Shown: in pieces, positions 8,549 through 16,572 of the stretch
How positions within the stretch are numbered: position 1 is the stretch's first letter
Layout of the letters: each line of letters starts with the position of its first letter
From: Aliidiomarina celeris
GTDB taxonomy: Bacteria; Pseudomonadota; Gammaproteobacteria; Enterobacterales; Alteromonadaceae
DNA: 64,000 nucleotides
Assembly: GCF_003316875.1 (NCBI RefSeq)
Contig: NZ_QMIL01000001.1
Coordinates: 558,001 to 622,000 of the forward strand
Direction of reading: 5' to 3'
Translations under genes and position numbers: made by a program
Notes under the pieces: generated by a model
What the model was told of the DNA's origin: nothing
Seen by the model: the letters and a program-made list of their open reading frames with translations, nothing else
Database searches by the model: none

Positions 8549-10561
8549 TTAGGCGCTCCAGCCGAGTGCTTCGGCCCGCTTTGCGGCGTCTGCCGGCACG
8601 TCGGTTTGAACAAAATGTTTGTGTAAAATCTGAACACCCAACATGTGATTGACTACCGCGTCGAGCTGCACTTGAACTTCAGCGGTAATCTCGGGGTCGT
8701 CGTGCATGGCAAACAGTTTTTGCACTTCAGTAAAGTCGAGCAACCCTGCTCGCTCAACGGCTTCTTTACTTAAATGGCGATCCGCTAACACTTTCATGGC
8801 TTGCCATTTTTTCGGGTCCGTATGCGCTGGCGGCGCCATAAAGGCAAATTTCTCACGTTTGTACAGTGTTTCCGGCAACAGCCCTTTCATGGCCTCACGC
8901 AATACCCATTTTTCTTTATTGCCCTTAATACGCAAATGCGGTGGAATTTTAAACGCATGCTCAGCTAAGTGATGGTCTAAAAATGCTGGGCGCGCTTCCA
9001 TGGAGTTGGCCATATCCACACGATCGCCACCCCAAGTTAAGATTTGCCCCTCAAGCATGGTTTTAATCCACACATACTGCGCTTTATCAAGCGGGTGGCG
9101 CTCTTTTAGCATCTCTTCATCGAGTGTCGCGGCAATCGCCGCACCGGCGTCGTAGTCACCTAAATTGTCTTTGTGGGTTTTAGCCATCAAAGTGTCGGCA
9201 AAGCTCGAGCAGGACAGCCATGGCTGCACACAACTCGGGGTAAAGCCCATTTTCTCCACAAAGGCGTCACTGACAAACTCTTCGCGGGCTAACATAGCGC
9301 CTTTAAACAGCTTGTTGTTTTTCTCCAACAGCTCTTCCCACTCTTTGCGTTCTTCCGGTGGCAAATGATCCAGACCATGCAAGAACAAGTCTTTACGGAA
9401 CGCAGGATAGCCAGCGTATAGCTCATCCGAGCCTTCACCCGTCATCACCACTTTATACTGAGATTCGTTCACCTGCTGGCTCATCAAGTACTTCGCTACA
9501 CCAAGAGTGTTGTAAATAGTGCGTTCTGTGTGCCACAAGGTGCGTTCAAAATGATCATAAAGATCATCTGCATTCAAGGTCATAATGTGATGATCCGCGC
9601 CCGTTGCTTCCGCCATTTCTTTGGCAATCGGCGTTTCGTCGTAATCTGCGGAATCAAAACCAATGGTAAAGGCTTTAATTGGGTTCTGGCTGGCTGCAGC
9701 GGCGAGCCCCAGAATAGAACAAGAATCGATACCCCCCGATAAATAACAACCTACCGGCACATCAGCCGTTAAGCGATGTTGTACTGCTTCCAAGAGCTTT
9801 TCACGTACGCCGTCTACGTAGGCTTGTTCGTCGGGGTTTTGGTCGTGCTCATGAGCGAGTGGGAAATTCACATCCCAATACTTAGTTTCGGTAACCTGAA
9901 GTTTGCCATTTTCTCGTTTAAAACTGACCACATGACCAGGCTGCACCTGCTTGATACCTTCAAAGGCGGTGGAGCCCGGCACCATCACTTGAATCAGTTG
10001 GTGATACAAACCTTCAGAGCTAAATTCACGCTTCACTTCGGGGTGTGCAAACAAGACCTTCAGCTCTGAACCAAACACCACGCCTTTTTCTGTTTCCGTG
10101 TAATACAGCGGCTTAATACCAAAACGGTCACGCACCAAATGCATGGTATCTTCTTGTTTGTCGTAGAGGGCAAAGGCAAACTCGCCCCGCAGGTGAGGCA
10201 ACATATCCATCAAACCAAGCCGCGGATAAAGCTCGATGACAACTTCTGAGTCACTTTTACTGGCAAAACGCGCGCCCTGCGCGGTTAAATCGGCTCGAAT
10301 GCGTTGAAAATCATAAAACTCACCGTTGTGAGCAAGCAGCAAGCGCTCGTCGCGTGAAAGGAAAGGCTGCCGGCCACGGTTTTCATCGAGATCTATAATC
10401 GACAAGCGGGCATGGCTAAAACCTACACCCGCGTCGTTCAATACTTTATAACCATAACCGTCAGGGCCGCGGTGATGCATAATCGCCGCCATATTCACAA
10501 GTACCTGAGGGTTAATCATGTCACTGGGATTCGGGTAAAAAACTCCGGCTATTCCGCACAT
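8549..10561 (-). CDS. asnB: Asparagine synthase (glutamine-hydrolysing)
   Basis: The enzyme converts aspartate, glutamine and ATP to asparagine and glutamate. The protein begins MCGIAGVFYP, so Cys2 is available as the glutaminase nucleophile after Met removal; RLSIIDL and AHNGEFYDF are further glutaminase motifs. The synthetase domain carries the ATP pyrophosphatase loop SGGIDS at residues 275-280. At 670 residues it is longer than E. coli AsnB (about 554); the extra length is mainly in the C-terminal half. It lies 17 bases downstream of pyrB on the same strand, so the two are likely co-transcribed, and both consume aspartate. Its stop is only 9 bases from that of the convergent CsiV-family gene. 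Confidence 0.93.
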   Translation of the reverse strand: MCGIAGVFYPNPSDMINPQVLVNMAAIMHHRGPDGYGYKVLNDAGVGFSHARLSIIDLDENRGRQPFLSRDERLLLAHNGEFYDFQRIRADLTAQGARFASKSDSEVVIELYPRLGLMDMLPHLRGEFAFALYDKQEDTMHLVRDRFGIKPLYYTETEKGVVFGSELKVLFAHPEVKREFSSEGLYHQLIQVMVPGSTAFEGIKQVQPGHVVSFKRENGKLQVTETKYWDVNFPLAHEHDQNPDEQAYVDGVREKLLEAVQHRLTADVPVGCYLSGGIDSCSILGLAAAASQNPIKAFTIGFDSADYDETPIAKEMAEATGADHHIMTLNADDLYDHFERTLWHTERTIYNTLGVAKYLMSQQVNESQYKVVMTGEGSDELYAGYPAFRKDLFLHGLDHLPPEERKEWEELLEKNNKLFKGAMLAREEFVSDAFVEKMGFTPSCVQPWLSCSSFADTLMAKTHKDNLGDYDAGAAIAATLDEEMLKERHPLDKAQYVWIKTMLEGQILTWGGDRVDMANSMEARPAFLDHHLAEHAFKIPPHLRIKGNKEKWVLREAMKGLLPETLYKREKFAFMAPPAHTDPKKWQAMKVLADRHLSKEAVERAGLLDFTEVQKLFAMHDDPEITAEVQVQLDAVVNHMLGVQILHKHFVQTDVPADAAKRAEALGWSA

Positions 10562-10578
10562 AAATGTTGAGACTCCTG

Positions 10579-11649
10579 TTACACCACATCAATGACACGT
10601 TCAGCACGCTGCACCATACAGGTGAGCAACGCCATACGCACGAACACCGCACCCCGTGCCTGGCTGAAATACCAGTTATGGGTAGTGTTATCGAGATCCT
10701 TCGCAAGCTCTTCGCCACGCGCCAACGGGTGCAAAATAATCCCATCTGGCTTCAATGGCGAGCTCGCACTTAAGGTAAAAATTTTGCCATAGGTTTCGAA
10801 CCCGTCACCTTCCCACGCAATGGCATTAATGTAGGTTACATCAAGGCGTGGTAAAACTGCGTCGAGGTCTTCCGACAAGGTAATCTTGAGCCCTCGCTCC
10901 GCAAGCTCTTCACGCTGCCCTGGTGCGAATAAATCGGCTTTACTGGCAGCATCATGAATAATCACAATTTCATTAAAACACTCAGGAAAAACCGCCAATG
11001 TCTTCAAAAGACTGCGAACGGTGCGCATTTTACTGGGAATACCTATCACACCCATGGTGATTTTTCGTTCTGGTGCGATTTCCGCTTGTAGTAGCTCCGG
11101 GCGCCATTTGAAAATGGCATACAAGTCTGCCATGGCTTGCGTAGGATGTTCGTCACTGCCATTGCCCGCATTAATAATAGGAATACGCAGAGTGTCCATC
11201 ATGGCATTAATCGACTCTTCTTGGTTGTCACGCAACACCACACAGTCGCCGTAGTTATTGAACATTTCCGCCACGTCTTCGAGGCACTCACCTTTCGCTA
11301 TACCGGTAGTAGAGCGGTCGGTAATCGACATAATGTCGCCACCTAATCGATGCCATGCGCTTTCAAAACTCAGGCGCGTACGCGTGCTCGGCTCGTAAAA
11401 AGCACTGATCAGAATCTTGCCTTGTAATGGCGAGCTAAAACGAGTCGGGTTACTCTCGTATTTAGCCGCGAGGCGAAATAACTGCTTGAGGGTGTCGCGG
11501 CAAAATTGATCCGACGACAAAATATGCTCATTAGACAGCTTTAACAGAAAGTCACCGTCTTCCTGAATGGTGCGTAACAGCGCTTTGGGATGGGCATCGC
11601 CATACACATCGGGCCGCTCGCGATTAAAAGACGCATCAGCTACGTTCAT
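10579..11649 (-). CDS. pyrB: Aspartate carbamoyltransferase
   Basis: The catalytic chain condenses carbamoyl phosphate with aspartate in the second step of pyrimidine synthesis. The carbamoyl phosphate loop STRTR is at residues 88-92 and HPTQ at 168-171. The flexible loop region TDRSTTGIAKGECLED supplies a lysine near 119. The C-terminal HPLARGEE and WYFSQARGAVFVRMALL match aspartate rather than ornithine transcarbamoylases. At 356 residues it is about 45 longer than typical, mostly from an N-terminal extension. No pyrI regulatory chain gene is adjacent. It lies in an apparent operon after a sodium:solute symporter and a 39-residue membrane peptide, and before asnB, which is an unusual setting for pyrB. 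Confidence 0.9.
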   Translation of the reverse strand: MNVADASFNRERPDVYGDAHPKALLRTIQEDGDFLLKLSNEHILSSDQFCRDTLKQLFRLAAKYESNPTRFSSPLQGKILISAFYEPSTRTRLSFESAWHRLGGDIMSITDRSTTGIAKGECLEDVAEMFNNYGDCVVLRDNQEESINAMMDTLRIPIINAGNGSDEHPTQAMADLYAIFKWRPELLQAEIAPERKITMGVIGIPSKMRTVRSLLKTLAVFPECFNEIVIIHDAASKADLFAPGQREELAERGLKITLSEDLDAVLPRLDVTYINAIAWEGDGFETYGKIFTLSASSPLKPDGIILHPLARGEELAKDLDNTTHNWYFSQARGAVFVRMALLTCMVQRAERVIDVV

Positions 11650-11653
11650 ATAA

Positions 11654-11773
11654 TTACCAAATCTCTTTTGATTTAAAATCTAAAATAAACAACAACACTA
11701 AGATTAAAGGAACGCAAGCCGCCAAAATTACTGCTGTAACGACGAGTGCGGTCAAACCTGAAACGCTGATCAT
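11654..11773 (-). CDS. Small membrane peptide, 39 residues
   Basis: A short gene encoding MISVSGLTALVVTAVILA followed by ACVPLILVLLFILDFKSKEIW. It is one continuous hydrophobic helix with a charged C-terminal tail. The ATG overlaps the stop of the symporter gene as ATGA, and its own stop is 4 bases before the pyrB ATG, so it is tightly embedded in the operon and probably translationally coupled. Small single-span peptides often accompany SSS or related secondary transporters (YhdT beside PanF is one example), so a role in symporter assembly or activity is a reasonable guess. I do not recognise the family. Confidence 0.7.
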   Translation of the reverse strand: MISVSGLTALVVTAVILAACVPLILVLLFILDFKSKEIW

Positions 11774-13215
11774 CCCGACTCTCCTTCCATCGCTTTCTCA
11801 TTTAAACGGCACCACTCAAAGTTTGTTTTACTCAGTTTTACACCGACAAAGGTAATAGCGCCAGACACCGCGCACGCACTCAGCGCTGCCACATAAAAGC
11901 CGATACTGAAATACGCAATTAAACCTATCGTGGTGCCCAATGCCATGGCTAGCGCTGCGGTTAGCCCGTTAATACGCGGGTTATACAAACCAAACACCAC
12001 AGGCCAAATGGTGCTAGCAACAAAGGCACCGGTGAAATTTAATAGTGCCCCTAGGGTTGCCACCTGAGGCAAACAAAATAGCCAGGTTAACACCCCAAGC
12101 CCGACAATGACGCGCCGGTTTATTTTAAACAAACGGGCGTCATCCGCTTTTGGATTCATATGCTTATGATAAAGGTCGCGGGTTACCAAGTCCGACGTGG
12201 CGGCGAGCAAGGAGTCCAAGCTCGAGGCCAATGCCGAAAACACCACAATAAAAACAACCACCGCGCCAAAGGTGCCGAGTACATGCGCGGCAACGCTCGG
12301 CCCCACCATGTCTGGACTTGCGGGAAATATGCCAAGTTGGGGGGCCGCTAAGGCAACAAAACCGGTGACAATAGGAATGGGCAACCACAGTAAACCACCC
12401 ACCAAAAAAGCTTTAAACGCTACTTTCTTTTTGAACGCTAAGGCCCGCGTCCACCATACATTGGAATGGAAAATTTCACCCAAGCCAAAAAAGATATTGT
12501 TGAACAAAAACATGATCGCTGCGGGGAATAACAAACTCAGCAATTCAGGATGGTTCATGCTCAGAGTTTCATGCACAGGCTCGAGCCCTTGACGCATTAA
12601 CAACAGCACTGCCACTAACACCACACCCACAATAATAATGAGCGCTTGAATAAAGTCGGTGGCGATAACAGCTTTCAGCCCCCCAAATAAGGTGTAAGTG
12701 ACACAAATGAAGAGTATGGCGCTCATGCCAACCTGGTAATCCAAACCGCTAAGCGCCTGCAACAAAATGCCGCCCGCCATACCTAAGCTGATTAACCAGC
12801 CTATGGCATACACCATGGAAATAACAATAAAGATACGCCACGCCCATTTGCCATAGCGCAAACGAATAAAATCACCGCTAGTATAGCCATGGGGCAAAAG
12901 CTCGCGAATACGGGCCGACAACGGCGCAAAGAGAATAAGGCCAAGTGCTGCGAAGGAATAGCCGATCATGCCCCACATGCCAAACTGATAGGTAAGTTGA
13001 GGCGCCACGAGAGTAGTGTTACTGGTCACCCAGGTCGCCATAGCTGTAGCTGCAGCAAAAGCAAAGCCCACATTACGGCCGGCTAACGCAAAGTCTTCAT
13101 GAGTCTTATTAGAGCGCCCGAGGTAATAGCCAAAGGTGATCCAAATCAATCCAAACACCACCACAATGGCAAGGCCGACGGAGCTGTTCAGGGCAAAGGC
13201 TGGCGTGTCAGTCAT
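11770..13215 (-). CDS. Sodium:solute symporter (SSS family)
   Basis: A 481-residue inner-membrane transporter with about 13 predicted membrane segments. Family features include YYLGRSNKTHEDFALAGRNVGF at the first cytoplasmic loop, GYTSGDFIRLRYGKW, TYTLFGGLKAVIATDFIQ (the conserved Gly-Gly-x-x-x-V-x-x-T-D-x-x-Q motif) and a late SALASSLDSLLAATSDLVTRDLY sodium-site motif. SSS proteins use a sodium gradient to import amino acids, urea, sugars or organic acids; the sequence alone does not give the substrate. The gene starts 8 bases before the end of the upstream Fn3-like gene and overlaps the 39-residue peptide gene by 4, so the three are probably made together. Confidence 0.9.
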   Translation of the reverse strand: MTDTPAFALNSSVGLAIVVVFGLIWITFGYYLGRSNKTHEDFALAGRNVGFAFAAATAMATWVTSNTTLVAPQLTYQFGMWGMIGYSFAALGLILFAPLSARIRELLPHGYTSGDFIRLRYGKWAWRIFIVISMVYAIGWLISLGMAGGILLQALSGLDYQVGMSAILFICVTYTLFGGLKAVIATDFIQALIIIVGVVLVAVLLLMRQGLEPVHETLSMNHPELLSLLFPAAIMFLFNNIFFGLGEIFHSNVWWTRALAFKKKVAFKAFLVGGLLWLPIPIVTGFVALAAPQLGIFPASPDMVGPSVAAHVLGTFGAVVVFIVVFSALASSLDSLLAATSDLVTRDLYHKHMNPKADDARLFKINRRVIVGLGVLTWLFCLPQVATLGALLNFTGAFVASTIWPVVFGLYNPRINGLTAALAMALGTTIGLIAYFSIGFYVAALSACAVSGAITFVGVKLSKTNFEWCRLNEKAMEGESG

Positions 13216-13726
13216 GCTCAGTACCCTCCCGTTTGGTTTGCAAGTGATAACGTAAAATGGTCAGCACTAACAAAATAAAAATGCCGGCACCGATGGCAAA
13301 AAGCGTCAATGCCCGATTCAGAGAATGATGTTGAACGTGTACAGTAACCACGTTACTCACGGCTACGCGCTCAGCATTGGTAGCTTGAAACACCGCCGCA
13401 CGAAAGTAATAGCGCCCGTCTGAGAAGCCACTTAGCGCTACTTGATTGAATTCCCCCATAGCCGGATACCGACGAATCACCGAGGCGAAGTCTTCGCTGT
13501 CACTTTGTTCGAACAGAAGTTGCGTTTCCGCAGGCGCGTTATGCAGGGTGTCGTCACCTTCCGCGTGCAGCCGAAAATATCCCTCGGAAACAGCCCCGGA
13601 CGGTCCGGTGAGAGTGAGTGCTGGAGCCTCGCTTTGGTGGGCAAAACTCGGAATGCCAATAGTCCAATACAAACAGAACAAGCTGCTGCACATCAGCAGC
13701 ACTATCCGTAATCCTGCTTTTGTCAT
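13208..13726 (-). CDS. Fibronectin type III-like domain, membrane-anchored protein
   Basis: A 172-residue protein with a signal peptide (residues 1-30, cleavage near SFAHQ), an extracytoplasmic beta-sandwich-like domain (EAPALTLTGPSGAVSEGYFRLHAEG through VAVSNVVTVHV) and one C-terminal membrane helix followed by a short basic tail. The strand pattern, including LSGFSDGRYYFRAAVFQ, resembles fibronectin type III. The start at 13726 is supported by AGGA 8 bases upstream. It overlaps the symporter gene by 8 bases and is the first gene of the cluster. It might be a periplasmic sensor or accessory subunit of the symporter, but that is inference. Confidence 0.65.
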   Translation of the reverse strand: MTKAGLRIVLLMCSSLFCLYWTIGIPSFAHQSEAPALTLTGPSGAVSEGYFRLHAEGDDTLHNAPAETQLLFEQSDSEDFASVIRRYPAMGEFNQVALSGFSDGRYYFRAAVFQATNAERVAVSNVVTVHVQHHSLNRALTLFAIGAGIFILLVLTILRYHLQTKREGTEHD

Positions 13727-13861
13727 AAAAAGGTCCTCTTGCCGGGGCAATGTTATCGAGCCATAGTACCGGGGAGCGACGAAACATTAACCCTAACAAG
13801 CGGTTGGGCAACTTGCAACTTTGCACCTGCACATCAGGAGTTTGTGCCACAGGGTCAGAGC

Positions 13862-14245
13862 TTACCGGTGTTGATCGATCAAGATCGGGTTACCGTCTGG
13901 GTCTTCCAAAACAATGCTGCCCGGACCTTCTTCATTTGTGATCTCATCTTTCAAGATGGTGAGTCCGCGGCGTTTGAGTTCGTCGCGTAAGTCGCGAACG
14001 TCGGTGAATTCACTTAAGTTCTGTGCGGACTGATCCCAGCCCGGATTAAACGTCAGAATGTTTTTCTCAAACATACCTTGAAACAGGCCAATAATGTGGT
14101 CGCCATTTTTAAGAATAAGCCACCCTTGGCCGCATTCCCCATGAAACGAGGTAAAGCCAAGCTTCTCGTAAAATGCCTTGGACGCTTCGATGTCCTTGAC
14201 GGTTAGACTGACGGAAAATGCCCCTAAATCCATGGTTGATGACAT
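13862..14245 (-). CDS. VOC family (glyoxalase-like) protein
   Basis: A 127-residue cytoplasmic protein of the vicinal-oxygen-chelate fold. It shows the typical opening beta strand and helix (SVSLTVKDIEASKAFYEKLGF), a central GWLILKNGDHIIGLFQG and the closing GSIVLEDPDGNPILIDQH, where the Glu/Asp/His residues would provide metal ligands. The length suits a single-chain VOC protein that dimerises. VOC proteins include glyoxalase I, dioxygenases and resistance proteins, and the specific reaction cannot be read from the sequence. It follows the SnoaL-like gene on the same strand with a 38-base gap. Confidence 0.8.
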   Translation of the reverse strand: MSSTMDLGAFSVSLTVKDIEASKAFYEKLGFTSFHGECGQGWLILKNGDHIIGLFQGMFEKNILTFNPGWDQSAQNLSEFTDVRDLRDELKRRGLTILKDEITNEEGPGSIVLEDPDGNPILIDQHR

Positions 14246-14283
14246 AACGTGACCTCACTGTTGTGGTTCAAATCGCGGCCACG

Positions 14284-14715
14284 TTACTGCTCTGCCGCAA
14301 AGTAATACACCCGCTTAATTAAATTCCCAGAAAACTCATACACAGAAACACTGCGCTGCGCTTGGGGACCATTCGCCGTTTCATAACGTGCCACTTCAAG
14401 GGCGGATACTCGACCCTCTGTTGAGAATACATGCTCGAGCGAAGATTTACAGGTGGTGCAGGAATTAAAATAAGACGCCATGCCTTGGCGCAGCTGCGCT
14501 TTGCTGTTGGTCTCAGTCACCACCGTGGTGCCCGAAACCGTTAACCACTGCACGTCGTCGGTCACCATCGACATCATGGCGTCAACGTCACGCGCATTAA
14601 AGGCGGCAATATAGTCGTGAACTCGTTGTTCATGGTTCGAGTTATCGGCCGCTTGGACGAATGCCAAGGGCCAAAGACAAAGCACAAACAAGACAGATCG
14701 GAAACGGTTCAACAT
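14284..14715 (-). CDS. Secreted SnoaL/NTF2-like protein
   Basis: A 143-residue protein with a signal peptide (MLNRFRSVLFVLCLWPLAFVQA) and one NTF2-like cone domain: VHDYIAAFNARDVDAMMSMVTDDVQWLTVSG is the canonical first helix and strand, and VYEFSGNLIKRVYYFA the last strands. Two cysteines (SCTTC) near residue 80 could form a disulfide in the periplasm. The substrate or partner is unknown. It starts 10 bases after the broken methionine aminopeptidase remnant. Confidence 0.7.
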   Translation of the reverse strand: MLNRFRSVLFVLCLWPLAFVQAADNSNHEQRVHDYIAAFNARDVDAMMSMVTDDVQWLTVSGTTVVTETNSKAQLRQGMASYFNSCTTCKSSLEHVFSTEGRVSALEVARYETANGPQAQRSVSVYEFSGNLIKRVYYFAAEQ

Positions 14716-14725
14716 GGTTTAATTC

Positions 14726-15042
14726 CTAATTTGATTCAGTGGCGGACTGCTCGTCCGCGCGTAAGGTCAGGACCTCGAAACCGTCGGCGGTGACTGCAAT
14801 AGTATGCTCCCACTGCGCCGATAGCTTCTTGTCACTGGTGACCACGGTCCAGCCGTCTTTCTTGGTTTTGATCTTGGCTTTGCCCTGATTAATCATCGGT
14901 TCAATGGTGAAGACCATGCCTTCTTTGAGTTTCAGCCCTTTGCCGGGTTGCCCGTAATGCAAAATGTTCGGCTCTTCGTGCATCTCCCGCCCGACACCGT
15001 GACCGCAATTTCGTCGGCCGTTTTGATAATCACATCAGCCAC
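14726..15042 (-). pseudogene. map: Methionine aminopeptidase remnant with internal deletion
   Basis: This was a second type I methionine aminopeptidase gene. From the GTG at 15042 the first 12-13 codons read (M)ADVIIKTADEIA, the normal MetAP N-terminus. The sequence then jumps, out of frame, to the C-terminal third: HGVGREMHEEPNILHYG, GMVFTIEPMINQG, DGWTVVTSD and SAQWEHTIAVT. About 160 residues are missing, including the conserved histidine and the two aspartate metal ligands. The late ligands (the His of CGHGVG, the Glu of IEPMI, the Glu of WEHT) remain. The junction is at about 14996-15008 in AAATTGCGGTC. A downstream ATG (14983) could still express an 85-residue inactive fragment. The start overlaps the intact ParD-like gene by 8 bases. 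Confidence 0.85.
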
Positions 15043-15241
15043 TGGCCACCTGCCTTACATCGACATCGGCCTGCTTCATCTGCTCGTCAATGATTTCAGA
15101 GAAGGTTTTGGTAGGATTCGCCTCGGCCAACATACCGATTTTCATCCAATATTCAGCCTGTGCGTTGATGGAGCGCACCATAACCGAGCTCGCTTTGCGA
15201 ACCTCTTCGTGCAAGTCGTCGTTGATTTTTACAATGCCCAT
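15035..15241 (-). CDS. ParD-like small protein upstream of map
   Basis: A 68-residue protein starting MGIVKINDDLHEEVRKASSVMVRSIN, a ribbon-helix-helix-like opening followed by a helix (AQAEYWMKIGMLAEANPTKTF). It matches what is usually annotated as a ParD-like antitoxin family protein, which in gammaproteobacteria commonly sits directly before a second methionine aminopeptidase gene. No ParE toxin is present, so it is not a standard toxin-antitoxin module. The frame is open 15 codons upstream, but the family start is the Met at 15241. The coupling to map (8-base overlap) survives although map itself is destroyed. Confidence 0.75.
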   Translation of the reverse strand: MGIVKINDDLHEEVRKASSVMVRSINAQAEYWMKIGMLAEANPTKTFSEIIDEQMKQADVDVRQVASG

Positions 15242-15380
15242 AAACAGCCTTGATATACGGTTTATGTATGAATCATATACGCTCACCCAGGATTGAACAA
15301 GCTAGCGTAAGACAACGAGGCACTCTATTTGCAACCAGACACTGATAACTCGCGCTATGAAAATAAATATTTCATACGGC

Positions 15381-16343
15381 TCACACGCCATAGGCCGTAA
15401 AGCTCAATGAAACGTACGCTGCATACGCAACAAGTAATACCCCACCCTCCAGCCGACTGAGCCGCCTGCCGGTATAGAGAAAAAGTAGAAGTATTAATGC
15501 AGTGCCCATCATTACCCATTGGTCGAACTGCAAAATACGAGCATGCACTGGCAAGGGCTGCAATAGCGCCGAGATACCGAGAATACCCAGCAAATTAAAA
15601 ATATTACTGCCTAAAATATTACCAATGGCAACGTCTGCATGTTTGCGGAACGCGGCAATAACCGAAATCGACAACTCCGGAAGCGAGGTGCCAACCGCAA
15701 CGAGCGTTAAACCAATGACGGCTTCTGAAACACCTAGTGATTGTGCAATACCAACGGCCCCTTTTAGCATGACTTGCGAGCCGCCAATTAAGAGCGCCAA
15801 ACCGACAAGTACCGCTGCTGTTATCCAAAGCGTTGTTTTCGGTAACGTTGTTACTTCTTCAGCTTCCGCTGCATGGAGCGTTGCCGAAGGTGAGTGGCCA
15901 CTGCGCTCAGTCCAATAGGCCCAAGTTAAATAAGCCGCCAAAAGCAAAAGTAAAATAGCCGCATCGGCTCGAGCGAGCGCGCTTCCACCGACTAAAACTA
16001 GAAACAAAGCGCTGGCACCAACCACGGTCACCGCGTCACGCCGCAGTACGAGTGGCTTAACCGCCAAAGGCGTAATGACCGCACACAAACCGAGTATTAA
16101 TAGAATATTGCCAATATTACTCCCCACAACATTACCCACCGCAATGTCGGGCTGACCATTTAACGCAGCCTGAATAGAAACCACAAGCTCAGGGGCAGAG
16201 GTTCCAAAACCAACAATAAGCAAGCCACTTAACAGCGGGGAAATACCAAGCCGCTGCGCCGCCGCTAATGAGCCGCGAATTAACGCTTCTCCACCCACAG
16301 TAAGCAGTACGACTCCGATTGCTACAAATAGGAAATTAAGCAT
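15381..16343 (-). CDS. Calcium/sodium antiporter (YrbG/CaCA family)
   Basis: A 320-residue inner-membrane protein with about ten membrane segments built from two inverted halves. Each half has its alpha repeat: GFGTSAPELVVSIQAALNGQPDIAVGNVVGSNIGNI and AVGTSLPELSISVIAAFRKHADVAIGNILGSNIFN. The paired acidic GTS-x-PE residues and the GN-x-x-GSN motifs coordinate Ca2+ and Na+ in this superfamily. The best match is the K+-independent Na+/Ca2+ exchanger family (YrbG in E. coli). The loop between the halves (near HSPSATLHAAEAEE) is variable. It is a stand-alone leftward gene. Confidence 0.93.
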   Translation of the reverse strand: MLNFLFVAIGVVLLTVGGEALIRGSLAAAQRLGISPLLSGLLIVGFGTSAPELVVSIQAALNGQPDIAVGNVVGSNIGNILLILGLCAVITPLAVKPLVLRRDAVTVVGASALFLVLVGGSALARADAAILLLLLAAYLTWAYWTERSGHSPSATLHAAEAEEVTTLPKTTLWITAAVLVGLALLIGGSQVMLKGAVGIAQSLGVSEAVIGLTLVAVGTSLPELSISVIAAFRKHADVAIGNILGSNIFNLLGILGISALLQPLPVHARILQFDQWVMMGTALILLLFLYTGRRLSRLEGGVLLVAYAAYVSLSFTAYGV

Positions 16344-16572
16344 ACGACTCCGTTTCAGCTTTAATAGCTTAGATCTTTTCCATCTCTTTTAGGGATGAGT
16401 CAAATTTCACGGTGCGAAGCGACGGACCGCGCATACTCAGTATTCAAGTGTTATGATTCTTGACCGCACCTGTTACATGCTTCGAGTTCACCCAGATGTT
16501 GGCGGAGTGAGGAGCTGCTCGAATTACCAGCAAACGAAACATAACCAAGCCCTACTGTTTTAAGGAATAATT

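Noticed and set aside
11021-11346. Plus-strand frames opposite pyrB
   Set aside because: They are shadows of pyrB; pyrB has all catalytic motifs in frame.
15035-15286. ParD-like gene as part of a toxin-antitoxin pair
   Set aside because: No ParE or other toxin gene adjoins it; the coupled gene is a methionine aminopeptidase remnant, which is the known context for this family.
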